A stretch of 64,000 bases of DNA from NCBI GenBank assembly GCA_013339895.1, contig JABACO010000003.1:16098634-16162633 (forward strand). Direction: 5' to 3'. Shown one piece after another: positions 1-11,320 of this stretch. The number at the start of each line of letters is the position of its first letter. Within the stretch, counting starts at the first letter, position 1. The notes under the pieces are model-generated. The model was not told the origin of the DNA. It ran no database searches and saw only the letters and a list, made by a program, of their open reading frames with translations. A program made the position numbers and the translations under genes. Origin of the DNA: Ephydatia muelleri. Lineage: Eukaryota > Porifera > Demospongiae > Spongillida > Spongillidae.

Positions 1-187
1 AAACGCATTCCTCATATCCAATTTCAAAACCGAGAAACCCTTATCCTTCCAGTGTCGATCGAGCATGCCCTCAAACCGTGTGCAATTGTTACTAATGATA
101 ATAATTACATTATTCATTGCGGGTTTGAAGGGGGGTTGCAACCCCCCCCCCCCCCCCCCCCCCCCTTTCCCCCTGGATCCGCCACTG
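1..187. mobile_element. Right terminus of a CAGTGGCGGATCC-type DNA transposon
   Basis: The segment ends in CTGGATCCGCCACTG, the inverse of CAGTGGCGGATCCAG, preceded by a 24-nt C run. The inner sequence (ATTCATTGCGGGTTTGAA then a GGTTGCAACC palindrome) reappears inverted just inside the left end at 9474, so both ends belong to one family. The rest of this copy lies left of the window. Class is uncertain: hAT-like short ends, with 5-bp target duplications in sister copies. Confidence 0.6.
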
Positions 188-738
188 CGTTCTGTTATTT
201 ATGAACAGGTAAGTTCGGTGTTACACGACTTTTTGGTAAGCTATTTGTTTCCTTCCAGCGTTGAGCGATGCATTTGAGTAAGACGAGTTGAGCGCTTTGA
301 AGAGAGTTCATCGAGAACAGCAGTTCGCGATCGGTTTATACGCTCTAGCTAAGGAAAATTTGGCTACTACTATGTGCTGCGCTACCCACTATAATGAGCC
401 ACTGCTTAAGGCAGGTAAGTACCTTGTCGCGTTAAATAACACCTTACAAAGGTCATATGACACGCTGGCTCTAGCAAGCCTTCGAGGTAAGCTTAACAAT
501 CGGTACGAATCGGTACGATTGACGTTGTTATTGTCACCGATCTACTTCGCTAACATGACCGTCGTCGGACTGATGGCGGTGTCATAAAAAAATCTGCACC
601 CCCAATAATTGGCATCCATCTTCAAAACAACCTAGGGATTTTGGCATCCCCACTCAAAATTTCCTACAATAATTACATCTAATAAACAGCACCCCCCAGG
701 ATTTATGGTATCCTCAAAAAAGTATCGTCAAGTTCACT
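188..738. other. No recognisable gene
   Basis: A short open frame at 288-587 encodes a 99-residue hydrophilic product that I do not recognise. The stretch 590-720 is AT-rich, with repeated 'aaaa...ggcatcc' phrases. Nothing else is supported. Confidence 0.4.
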
Positions 739-1057
739 ATGGAGGAAGAGGCTGAACGAGACGAAAATCTGTACGATTTAAAACTCTCGACTACCTACTG
801 CACCGAAAGTATCCACATGGCGCTACCAAACAAGACAAAGGAATCTCCGAAAAAGAGCGAAACACTATAGAGTTATTGACGGACAATTATTTCGAGCACT
901 GACAAGCGAGAAAAAAGATACAGAGACTTTGTGTCGCGTTATTAAAGATGCGACAGCAAGAAAACAGATATTTGAAAGATGCCATCGTGGATTGGCAGGA
1001 GATCATATTGGACGTGACAAGACGCTAGCGAAGATGACGCAGCAGTACTTCTGCCAG
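739..1057 (+). pseudogene. Integrase H2C2 zinc-binding domain exon, frameshifted
   Basis: From 863 to the splice-donor-like CAG|GTATAA at 1057/1058 one frame reads an integrase zinc-binding module: a basic DGQLFR segment, then a CHRGLAGDHIGRDKT motif with the Cys-His, His and downstream Cys spacing typical of the H2C2 domain of retroelement integrases and of KRBA2/SCAND3-like genes derived from them. The upstream part, from the ATG at 739 to about 862, continues the same protein in other frames and needs frameshifts. No catalytic DDE core follows; the next 550 bases show no continuation. It could be a dead exon of a domesticated integrase or a retroelement fragment. Confidence 0.6.
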
Positions 1058-1615
1058 GTATAACCATAGATAATATATAGAGGGATTGGAAACAGGTCAC
1101 GTGCGCCATACAGTAGCGCGGGCAATGTGAGTCACACCTTTGTTAGAGGCTTGAAGGGGGACTTATTTAGCAAAAAATGGTAAAGTGGTCACTTTTTGCG
1201 AGACAACTGTACTTTTTCAGTAATCAAAATCATAGTTTGGACAGTTAAGAGCATTGCTGTGCTAATTACTTGGTGTAGTGTTGCATCTGATGCGCGATAA
1301 ATCATTTTGTACGCCATTTTGGCATCTTCTATCTTTGTGAAACCTCCATCGCCTTCCCTGAGTGACCAATATCGCTTATTTTGTAAAAACTGAGTGATCT
1401 CGCAGTATTGTATTGTATGGAAGAGGAATTATAGCGTTGCGTCGTTCCAAAGCTTCGTTGTGCGAGTTTGGATAGGTCTAGTTTGTGTACCTTTGCCGCC
1501 TTTTTAAAGCAAAAGAGCCAATTTTAAGTAGTGGATTTCTTATGTAGATAGGTTGGCGTATTGCATGCGTGCCGTTTTATTGAGATTGACCGTTTGGTGT
1601 GTCCTATGTGCTTTT
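1058..1615. other. No recognisable gene
   Basis: AT-rich, with no long frame, repeat or RNA signature that I can see. It may be an intron of the integrase-like exon to the left. Confidence 0.35.
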
Positions 1616-1768
1616 TCAAAGGTGACCATCCACGATGGGCAGACGATTTAGATTAAGTGACCCTCGCAAAAATGAGGAGCGAAAGGAAAAAACGGGCCCT
1701 TCTAGCCTCATTTCCACGTGCATCGCTAGTGGTGAATATGCCACATGGCATTTTACTGTCTTCGCCCC

Positions 1769-2955
1769 TACCAACTCCTTCAGAACAGATTCACATGACA
1801 CCTTCATTGCTGATATCCTTACCAGTATCTTCCTTTCTAAGTGGACCAGTTCTGTCAGTTGTTCCGCCAAGTCCACGTTACAACTGAGCCGCTCACGATT
1901 GAGATGTGGATCTGGATCAGGAAGCTGGGCCGCTCGTGCTGTCCTCTTTGTACCTGCACCACACGCAGCGCGTGCGATTGCAATGTTGTTCAGTCGCGCT
2001 TTTTGGATAGAAGCTTGCAAAGTTTCTTCATCCACATCCTCTGCATGTGGATCCCTATCTTGTACGTTGTCTAGTAGTGCTGGCTTGACAGCAGCCCTCA
2101 GCTTTTTTATTCCTTCGGTATCTTGCGGAAGTACGTCTCCTTTTTGCAAGGCCTCTTTGACTGCTTTGTCGCGTGCACACCTAGCAGAGGAATTTAATTT
2201 TATATCATGTATCAAAAATCACTGAATTTAACTTACGTGAGTCAATCGTAACTCAGAGCGGCGTTTTCTCACTTTGGAACTGTCGGCCTTCATAAGGACA
2301 GTAGATCGTCTGTTAGAATAGTAGTCCCATACATATAATTATAAAAAATAATAAAAAATAAGCATATTGGGATGCAGCATAATCATAATCTATTTACTAA
2401 ACTTGACACACCTTAACTCTTTTCATAATCTTCTTCTCGGGTGGTACAGTGTACTTGGTTTGCCTGAGGTGGCCCCGCACTGACTCAAGAAGCTTGGACT
2501 TTAACGTAGTACTCACGTCTGACCACACACATGATCATGAGGGCAGCACCTCTGCCAATTCATCACTGTTCTCGTGGAACGCGTCCTGTAAAATTGTCTG
2601 CACAAGAACGCAGAAGATGCGTATGTGCATGTCAGCTCATTGCCGACATGTATTATTTGTACACTAACCAAGGGTACAACGTCTTTCGCTCGAGGGGAGT
2701 CACTTCACCCGCGATCCGAGTTAGATGCGCTGACTATAAAAAAGCATGAATTCGTCTATACAATACCGCTTTAAAAACAACTAGCTTACATGTACAATCC
2801 CTCATTGTAGTTTTGAGTTCATTCACGGTCTTATCGATCTCATCAATACGGTCGAAGACGTTCTCGAGCATGGCGAGCCTATCTTCCAATTCCCTTACTT
2901 GCGTCCTTAATGCAGACCAATCCCCAGCCGACTTTCGAGACTGTTGGATAGACAT
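1769..2955 (-). CDS. Candidate spliced coiled-coil protein gene, possibly decayed
   Basis: Two minus-strand coding pieces look like parts of one gene. Exon 1 would run from an ATG at 2955 to a GTAAGC donor after 2790; it encodes a heptad-rich coiled coil (VRELEDRLAMLENVFDRIDE). The second piece follows an acceptor-like CTCTGCTAG before 2179 and reads about 135 residues, rich in charged helix and ending in LVHLERKILVRISAMK, up to a possible donor near 1769. A middle exon around 2238-2291 with a GTAAGT donor is likely, but its phase does not match the third piece, so there is either a frameshift or a wrong exon choice. I do not recognise the family. Frames are also open on the opposite strand here. 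Confidence 0.35.
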
Positions 2956-3080
2956 TGCACACGTGCATGCGTTGCAAAAACTATGAGTCAGCATACACGT
3001 GTCAGTCACGTTTCACAATGCATAAATGCACATTTAATGAGCTTGCAATCCCGCCTTTTTCAATGCGATACCCAAGCAAA

Positions 3081-5125
3081 ATGCCTAAGAAAAACTATCT
3101 CCATTCGTCCGATTGTGCAAGGTGCAAGCGACGGCCTACCTTTTCGTACTCGACTGTACGAAGACATCGGATGATTTACGGTGTGGAAAGTGAGGCTACA
3201 GTACCAGAAACAGCATCGACAACTGCATGCGCTAACGCAACGGTGGATTCTAATTCAAGCACTTCTGTGATTGCTGATCGTAAAGTTTTATATATTTGAG
3301 CGCGCTTGCGTGTTGATAATCACTGCACTTCTATCATGCATGCATTCTTTAGACAACAGTGGATGTTGATCATGAAAGTAGTTCAATAACACAACTTCAG
3401 GCAAATGCATCATGTGGGGATGACGGCTGCAGACATGATCTGGACATATGCTCAGATTCAGGTACATGAATGGAAACGTACCAAATTACTAACCTAGCTT
3501 GTAATTAATTTTCATGTACAGAATGAAGATGATTTTGCTGGTACTGGATTAGAAAAATTCCCACTGAATTGCTGTGAGGCAGAAGAATCAGGTACAATAG
3601 CATGTATATGTATATAGGTATGGTAAGATCTTTCAGGACAAGCATAAAGAGCGCTAGCCATAAATCATGCTCATATAATGCTTCTGATACCTTATAAAAT
3701 GTAGGACTAAAGATTGAGCAACTTAATATAGTGCAGGTTAATGTTATGCAAGGAGGATTGAACAAAAAAGAAATACATCACTGAATGAGTTGCTTTACTT
3801 TTTAAGGAATGGGCTGGTGGTTGATGCTGATACATATGCTGGGGACTGTACAATGGATTGTACAGAGGAGGAAGTGATTGAAGAAGGTGAGCATGCAGGT
3901 AATTTTATAACAATGAGCAATGACAATAAAAATGCTGCATATGTTAACTATTCATGTCAATTATAATGTATCGATCATATCATGCATTTCAATTAGATTG
4001 TGGTGAAAATGATGATGAATCTGTTCTGTATTCATGCCAAAGACAATCACTTCAAGGTATGTGAGTATATCACAGTAAACAAAAATTATTAATAAAATGC
4101 ATGACAGTTGATGACACTGCAACTTCAGCCAGTATTTCTGAATCTGCAAATCCTTCCAAAAGCAGTAATGAGAGTCAAGGCAACTTACAACACATCACAT
4201 CTCCATCCATGATGTTTAGATAGATTTGTACCTTGCTCTTAAGGATATCTATAATTTTCAGATTGACACAACCAGTGGCCTACTATCAGTAGTACTGAAG
4301 CTTACCTCACATCCTTTACATGCTGTATTTCCCACGTCACTGTATGCATTACAGAAAGTGGTTGCATTGCCTAAAATAGAGAAAACAGTTTTTGTTGTTT
4401 GCCCTAATGACACTTGTAAGTGTCTTTACAATCTGGAAGAAGCTCAAAGGATCACACATTGCAATGCAGTACATTTTGGGAAATAATGTGGTTGTGAACT
4501 AGGATATTTCAGAAGTTTGGCATTTGCCCAGAAGAAATGGTCCTATCACAAAGCATTTCACTTTATACCACCTTCTGTTTGGCCAAAAGCTATGTCCAGT
4601 GATGAATCATGTCGTACACTTTTGGCTACATCACAAAACAGGGAAGTAGCATCTGATGAAAAACAAGATGTGTATGATGGTGAAATTTGGAAGGAGTTTC
4701 TTGAAAATCCTCTCGACACATCAGTGCCATTTCTATCAAATCAAAACAACATTGGTTTAATGTTGAATGTTGATCGGTTTAAGCCATTCAAAAGATCTGA
4801 ATATAAAGTGGCTGATTTGATGATGACAGTGCTGAACTTACCAAGAGCAGAGAAATTTAAGGAAAGATGGACAATGATTTTAGGCATAATACCTGGGCCA
4901 ACAGAACCAAAAGGAAACATTAACACATTTCTTAAGCCATTGGTGGATGATTTGCTGCTCTTGTGGGATGGCTTGCCTTTACATCCTGAAGGCAAAACAG
5001 TAAAAGCTGCACTTATTGCATTGTCTGCAGATATGCCTGCATTACGAAAAGTTTCCCAGTTTGTTAGCCACAAAGCAGACTATGGTTGCTCACGATGCAA
5101 CTGCTTCCTTACTTTGGGATTGTGA
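3081..5125 (+). pseudogene. EnSpm/CACTA transposase (tnp2-like), truncated
   Basis: The exon at 3081-3280 starts the protein with a Cys-X2-Cys basic head (CARCKRRPTFS). Short acidic exon-like pieces with AG/GT borders follow at 3353-3461, 3522-3591, 3807-3886 and 3997-4056. The segment at 4261-4486 has a VVCPNDTC knuckle, and 4517-5125 gives the conserved core: NIGLMLNVDRFKPFKRSEYK, LGIIPGPTEPKGNINTFLKP, and a Cys-rich ADYGCSRC. These are hallmarks of the tnp2 family that moves EnSpm/CACTA elements. The frame stops just after the Cys motif, where the catalytic half should begin, so the copy is dead by internal deletion. Exon phases do not all agree, which also suggests decay. Confidence 0.8.
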
Positions 5126-5539
5126 GATTCTACTTCCAAATATGCATCAAGCATAAAAGTGACACTAAAAACCTCCAAAATGTAATACTAGCTTATGTAA
5201 CTTGGATGGTGTTTAAGACACCTGAGAAAGATAAATTCTCAAACCTATATTTTTAGTGAGTGATAACATTTTATCAACGCGATAAGATCATTAGTCCTCG
5301 AAGGTTAATCAGTCGCTGTACCCTGGTACGTGGTGAGAAGAAATCTTCATATTATGTTGCCAATCTACCAGAGATGTAACTGAACAATGTACTTCAATGT
5401 ATGAATGTGTGCAGTTATGTTGAACTGTTGTGTATGCTGCAATGTATAACAATGACTGGCTAAATGTACTGATAATAATATATGTAGGCATCTGTATTGT
5501 AAAATTATTTGTTGGATTTCTTAAAATCACTCATTGATT

Positions 5540-5831
5540 CCCAATCTGAAGCTAATCATGTGAAAAATCCAGCGCATAATCAAACAGGATTTGGTGCACA
5601 TTTTCCAAGCATAATCTAGTAGAAAATCTTTTCAAAATCTACACTAGATTTGCCAAAGGATAAAAAATCTATGCGAAATCAAAAACAGATAAAAAATCAA
5701 ACACGAAATCATTCGTGTGATTCAGAATCTAAATAAATCTTAATGTGATTTCAAATCATAAGTAAATCAAATAAATCAATTGTAAAATCGTTCTCACAAT
5801 CAAATAAGATTCGACGCGTTTTTTCCCTGTG
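5540..5831. mobile_element. Right end of the EnSpm/CACTA element with subterminal repeats
   Basis: This AT-rich stretch repeats short AAATC / AAATCA / AAATCT words many times in varied spacing, as in the transposase-binding subterminal arrays of CACTA elements. It ends at 5808-5831 in GACGCGTTTTTTCCCTGTG. The same 24 bases, inverted, form the start of the MITE at 30199. No matching left end was found upstream, so the 5' boundary is unknown. Confidence 0.7.
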
Positions 5832-6208
5832 GTCGTAAGGTACAGTTATTGTATTGCATGTTAATAATTTCATATGCAGCATGCATTTGTATTACTATGT
5901 TGCATGATTAAGTGTCTTGTGCTATCTATCTTCAACAGAGAACGCTGAGAATGACCTTCACCAAAGACATGAGGAAAATTCTCGAAAGTGGGGAATGGCT
6001 TAGCAGAGTCGGAAATAACGTGCGGTCATCGGTCATTTTCCGCGCATTTTACAGTAATGTCCGGGCAATTAAGATCTCGATTGGTCATGTTGACCGGTCA
6101 ATTATTTAATTAACAATCTACCACACACGCGGCGGTGCTATCGATAATAATCATTCTATTATTACACGTCTGGGTACGAGTCTTCGCGTACACGTATCGA
6201 TTTTGTAA

Positions 6209-7935
6209 GTGCCTCCGTTGTGCAACAGCATGAAGAGAATTAGATCGGAAGGGATTGATGAGCTTGAGGAAAGTGAAGTTAAGCGACGAACTGTTTCTCA
6301 CAGTACGTTCCTGAAGTGGCAAAAGGAGCTTGATAAGGAGTTCAAGACGCTTACCTGGCTTCAATGTGAGGTCGGCGGAAAGAACGTAACAGCTTTGAAG
6401 TGTTCAACGTGCGCAACGTTTGAGAAGAACATCACTGGAAGACGAAACTTCAGCGATAAGTCAGCAACATCAAAGACCACGCGGGTACTGACCAACACAA
6501 GCATGCCATGATCTTGTTGACAAAACAGCAGGCCCAGGCTTGTGGAGAAGGCCCATCCACATACGCTCCAATCGCCAAAGCTTTACATGAAATTCCAGAT
6601 GATGGCATGGCTAAGTTACGGGTGAAATTTGACATAGCACATTTTATTGCGGTCGAAAAGCTATCTTTTAGCAAATATCCAGCATTATGCGAGCTGGAGA
6701 CGCGACATGGAGTTAAAGTTGGTACTGAATACACGAATGTGAAGGCTGCTAAGGAATTTTGCCATTACATCGCTGAGTCTAGGATGGAAGAATTGAAAAA
6801 ACAGCTTGAACAAGCCAAGTTTTTTTCAATCCTAATGGATGGGTCTACTGATTCAGGCAATATTGATGATGAGCTTTTCCTTGCTGTGTTCTGTGATGTT
6901 GATGGCATGGATGAAAGAGTCCACACAAGGATGAAGTTTTTAGCAGTTGAGCGGCCAAATGATGCCACTGCGTCTGGGCTGTTCTAATGCTTGCAATGTT
7001 GTCTTCATAAAATTGTTGTTAAGGCCATTGATGCAAAAGAGTGCAAGAGATTAGTAGGTATTGGAACTGATGGTACCAACACCAATATTGCTTCTGCTGG
7101 ATTAAAGGGTTTGGTGGAGAGTCAAGTGCCATGGGTGTTTTGGATGTGGTGTCTTGCCCATAGGGTGGAGCTAGCAATCAAAGATGCTCTGAAATCTACT
7201 ACCTTTGATCTTATTGATGAGATGTTGCTCAGAATGTACTACATCTATGAAAAATCCCCCAAGAAGTGCAGAGAGCTGGAGAACATCATCACTGATCTTA
7301 AGGAGTTCATGAAATTTGATGATGCTGGCATCCGTCCAGTGAGGGCAAGTGGAACACGGTGGGTAACACACAAGCTCAGCGCAATGAAGCGAATTATATC
7401 TAAGTTTGGAGCATATACAAGCCACCTAGTAGCATTGTCAGAGGATAGCTCAACCAAAGCAGCTGATCGTGCTAAGTTCAAAGGCTACCTCAAGAAGTGG
7501 CTAGATGCTAAATATCTTTTGGGCTGTGCCTTCTTTGTAGATCTCCTTTTGCCATGTTCAGTCTTCTCCAAGACAATGCAGAGTGATGAAGTAGATATTG
7601 TAGAGGCAATGTCTAACCTTTTACGAACAGTGAAAGAGGTGGACAAACTCAGTTCTTGTGGGTTGGAAAGGTGACCCACCTATGCTGCTACATTGGCAAA
7701 AATTACTGAGGAGGATGGAAAACGTGTGTACCAGTTGCAGTGTTTTGCTCAGGCAAAAGAGCATTTCAACTGCTAATTTCAATGAGTTTTGTGCCTCTGT
7801 CTCCACCTGTTTTCGAACAAGGTTGGCGTGGAGCGATTTGCAGCTAATTCGTGACATTATCTTTGTCATGGAAACTCAAGGCTGGCAAAAGATTTTGGAT
7901 GATGAAAGTGAAGTTGGTATTGTTAAAAAGGTTAG
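6209..7935 (+). pseudogene. hAT transposase, KIAA1586/ZNF862-like, broken
   Basis: The protein begins near 6209-6230 with a Cys-X2-Cys knuckle (KCSTCATF). A frameshift near 6465 moves the frame to the 6508-6987 segment carrying FFSILMDGSTDSGNID, the first hAT catalytic block. An in-frame TAA at 6985-6987 interrupts it, then the same frame resumes with GIGTDGTNTN, WCLAHRVELAI and SGTRWVTHK, typical of the RNase-H-like hAT core. A TGA at 7672 is the next break; fragments continue to about 7935 (IRDIIFVMETQGWQK). The C-terminal dimerisation domain is absent. At least one frameshift and two stops make it a pseudogene. Confidence 0.8.
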
Positions 7936-7996
7936 ACATGTCTCATATTGGAACCTGACCTTTATATATATGCATGTGTTTCCTTCATTTGTTTAG

Positions 7997-8429
7997 TGTC
8001 CGAAGCATGCAGAGAAACAATCCAGGACTACTCAATCGTCGTATAGGCCCTAATGACATGTTTATAGTTTTGTTGTATGTTTGTCAACTTTTTATTAAAA
8101 TCATCAACTGTTGTTGTATAGTTTATTAAGATCAATTTATGTTGTATCGTAAGATTACGGTGCATGCAAGAACTATTGATACCTGTGTCAACACCCATTA
8201 GAGTGTACTAGCTACACTTCAGGGGTGTTTGCATGGTTCTAACACTCCTGAGCAGTTACGACTACAGTCACTAACTCTAAGCATAACTGACGATGAAAAT
8301 GTACAATGAAACAAGCAAGCTAGGATCCACTGGCCTTTCTGGCAAAATAAAAAGGAAGGACCATTCCAATACTATCTAAAGGACTGCTACCCAATACTGA
8401 TAAATTGATTAGTAAATATAAGTTATATA
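7997..8429. other. No gene seen
   Basis: AT-rich spacer between the hAT and OTU remnants. No frame, repeat or terminal signature could be supported. Confidence 0.4.
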
Positions 8430-8479
8430 TTAATAATCTGATGCATTAAGAATGAACAGCTGCATTGAATGAAATAGTG

Positions 8480-9325
8480 ACACACAGCTTGCAGGGATGT
8501 TACATCTTTCAAAATGTTTGTTAAAGTTACTTATGCCATCATCTTGATGCAAGCTTGTGTAACTTTCTTGTGGTGATTGCTTGAGCCATTTGAATGTCTC
8601 CCCCATATATGTAAATGTTTGTACTAAGCAATGATGCTGCTGAAATTCCATAGGCCAAGTGGCCAGAGTGTGCATCCTTGATAGCGTTCCATATAGAGCC
8701 ATCCGGGGATCCAAGGGAAGATAGTATTAATTGCATTCCTTGATTTGTGGATCATGTACATTGTGATTAGCAAACACAGCTCTGCATGAAACTCTTGTGA
8801 CCCAGTTACAGCTTTAGAAACAGACCGAAAGAAGCAATTTCCATCTGCAGCAATATTAGCTGTCACTAATGGACATGGGACACAGCAATCATTGATGGTT
8901 GTGTCCAGTAGAAGTGATTCACACGGACTAATGTCAAGCCTAGAGAAGCACATTTATCCTTTTGCCACACACTGGACACTGGCCGGTAGTTTATAATATA
9001 ATTATGCTCTGCTCTGGTTATCTCTAAAGCCTGAGATGATATACTGCTACACTGTTCTTCATATTCTAGTAGGCCATCAATGGTGATATCCTTATCAGAA
9101 AAGAAGCTTATTTTATTGTTCACCATGGCATAATTCATCCAGATCATAAGGCTTCATCAGAAAATAAATGTTCCCAAGTACATGAACAGGCTTCAACATG
9201 CTTTTAACCAAGCAGCGTGTTGTTCCAGTGGGTGACTGGACTTTCCCTTTGAATTCAGCAAACTCAGCTTGCAGGTCTTCATTATCGATGCCGAAAATTT
9301 CTAGAATGTGTGTGGATTTTATCAC
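8480..9325 (-). pseudogene. OTU-domain protein of a mobile element, frameshifted
   Basis: Reading from 9325 downward, overlapping frames give an acidic helical segment ending in YFLMKPYDLDELCHG, a second piece with SSQALEITRAEHNYIINY, then VWQKDKC. At about 8830 comes ADGNCFFRSVSKAVTGS, the Cys-box of OTU cysteine proteases. LLSTNIYIYGG and TFKWLKQSP follow in shifted frames. Similar OTU modules are found in transposon-borne proteins of cnidarians and sponges. The active Cys is present, but the His region is not clear and at least three frameshifts occur, so no active product is expected. The parent element class is unknown. Confidence 0.65.
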
Positions 9326-9724
9326 TGGTACTGGAAAATTCTAGAATCTGTGTGGACATATCTGATTACAAAATTCTGTCTTAATTTCTTCACGTCTTTA
9401 AAATAAAGACAAAGCGCATCCCCATTCTTAGATTTTCTGCAGATCATCCATACAGCTGCCCATCTTGCACTCACAGTGACGGATCCAGGGGGGGGGGGGG
9501 GGGGGGGGGGAGGGGGGGGGGTTGCAACCCCCCCTTTCAAACCCGCAATGAATAATATTAAAATTCACTAATAGGAAATTCGGAACAAAAGAGAAAGATT
9601 CCTAAAGGCGCTTCCACACTAGCAAGGCTAAAAGGCTAACCGAATCGATCCGCCTGGCATTGCACATTATCTTGTAATTTTAATACAATAATAATATAAC
9701 TATTTAAAAACGAAACAACAGAAT

Positions 9725-10200
9725 ACAATGCATAACAAATAATTAAAAGTCACAGAGGCGTTTGGTGAGACACATCTGGTCAAAATTGCCCTGGCATTCT
9801 GCCTCATGAGGGTGAGGCGACTGTAGATGTTTGATATAACCTCATTTAGAGGTCGACATAGATGCGTGGCTACCTTTTTGGATATGGTTAAGAGTACATT
9901 GATAGCTTCATTACCCCATCCCCCAAACACTTCTACAACCAAAGGGATGCATGACCATCCTCTAAAGACACATGCCTCATCATTTCTTGAGTGCTTGGCC
10001 TCTTCTCCCATCTCAGCTGCATGACCACAGGTTTGAGCCGCTTCTTGCATAAATTGCAAATTAAGCGGATTGATGACCTTTATGTCAAATGCAGCTGGGC
10101 GTGAGAGGGACCAGTTTGGCACTAGAATGTCTGCTGGTCTTGATTGGTCTTTAGGAAGAATACCACTTCCTTTCTCAATTTATGGGGAAAGGCATGCCTT
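9725..10200 (-). pseudogene. C-terminal remnant of a reverse-transcriptase element
   Basis: On the minus strand, from about 10200 down, a frame with one internal stop reads a zinc-knuckle-like DFCHKACL region, then RPADILVPNW and AAFDIKVINPLN, then WSCIPLVVEVFGGWG. This Asp...(A)DI-V pattern is the PD-(D/E)XK-like tail also seen in the fuller copy at 44508-47587. No catalytic reverse-transcriptase part is present. The copy is 5'-truncated, which is common for target-primed retroelements. Confidence 0.65.
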
Positions 10201-10282
10201 GTGGCAGAAGTCAGCAATGCAGTCCACTTAATTTTTATTAATAATCATGCACGTGCACATTTAGTTATTAACCATAGATTGA

Positions 10283-10950
10283 TCACTCGTTCTTACGTAA
10301 GCGCATGGTACTTACTTGCGTAACAAGGTTTACAACTGTATTCTTTATATAAAATAACAAGCAACATAGCTTCTGTACAGATGCTAAACAAAAAGTAACG
10401 GCGTGCGCGTGCCTCGTGTAACGGACCTGCGATTTTGTCTTGTCTTGAACACAAGCGTTCTGTGGCATTTTCTGTCAGTGCAGAAGGTTATACGATCTAC
10501 TCTACGTGATTTAAAATGATCGCTATAGTGATTGCTTGTTCTGTGATAATGGAATCAATTTTCTTTCGCTCGTATGCAAACATGCAAGAGGCGATGTAAC
10601 TTAAAAGTCTTCTCCAATACGGCAAAAATAAGGAAAGAGTACCTGTGGATGAAATCTGCATGCGAGCACATCCCAGAAACTGTTTGAAGCATCCGATTGT
10701 AATACATAGATCCAGCAATTTATATAATCGTACATGTAAATTTCTGAATTATTTGATTCATGAAAATAACTACTATTTCCCGTTTTTGCACGCAGTTTTA
10801 TGTGTGATTTGAGCATGATATAATAAAAAAGCGTTGGCGTCTGGGACGGAGCCCCAGAACGCGCTGGGGGAGCTTACAGCGCTCCCCCAGGCCCCCTAGC
10901 TGGGCGGGCAGGGTTCCCCCTCCGGCACCCGCCCCTCTTTAATTAATTAA
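10283..10950. other. No gene seen; GC-rich patch
   Basis: Only small unremarkable frames are present. A GC-rich patch at 10830-10940 contains GGGGGAGC/GCTCCCCC inverted repeats and leads into the terminal C tract of the transposon ending at 10994. Confidence 0.4.
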
Positions 10951-11139
10951 CAACCCCCCCCCCCTTTTCTGAATGAATCCTGGATCCGCCCCTGACTCAG
11001 CACTGCTTTGCTCTTTTGCAAATGGCACACTTGTAGTGTTTCGTTACAGCCTTCGGGTACCTTCCACGTGCGATGTAGTCAAAAGTTATATCGTATACTA
11101 CATCCTTTTTGTCTTCTCCCTCCTCGATCGCAACTTATC

Positions 11140-11320
11140 GCTTAATCAACTTTTGTCGCCTCAAACACGAGGGTACCGAAAATCCTATAGGATATGCCTC
11201 GCTTAATCAACTTTTGTCGCCTCAAACACGAGGGTACCGAAAATCCTATAGGATATGCCTCGCTTATTCAACTTTTGTCGCGAGGGTACCGAACATCCTA
11301 AAGGATGCCAAAAATACCGT
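11140..11320. repeat. 61-bp tandem repeat, about 2.7 copies
   Basis: The units start at 11140, 11201 and 11262 with an exact 61-bp period. Each carries ATCAACTTTTGTCGC, CGAGGGTACCGA and AATCCTATAGGAT; the last is itself nearly palindromic. The third copy is diverged and partly deleted. Confidence 0.85.

Larger units (their letters stand above)
9474..10994. mobile_element. 1.5-kb DNA transposon with 5-bp target duplication
   Basis: The left end CAGTGACGGATCCAGG (followed by a G tract) and the inverted right end CCTGGATCCGCCCCTG match at 14 of 16 positions. The flanks ACTCA (9469-9473) and ACTCA (10995-10999) are an exact 5-bp direct repeat. The interior holds a reverse-transcriptase C-terminal remnant rather than a transposase, so this is a non-autonomous or composite copy. 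The sequence just inside the left end matches the right end of the element at 1-187. Confidence 0.6.

Noticed and set aside
1635-2225. Plus-strand 196-residue frame
   Set aside because: It is antisense to the more protein-like charged helical frame, is Ser/Thr-rich in a shadow-like way, and has no splice or motif support.
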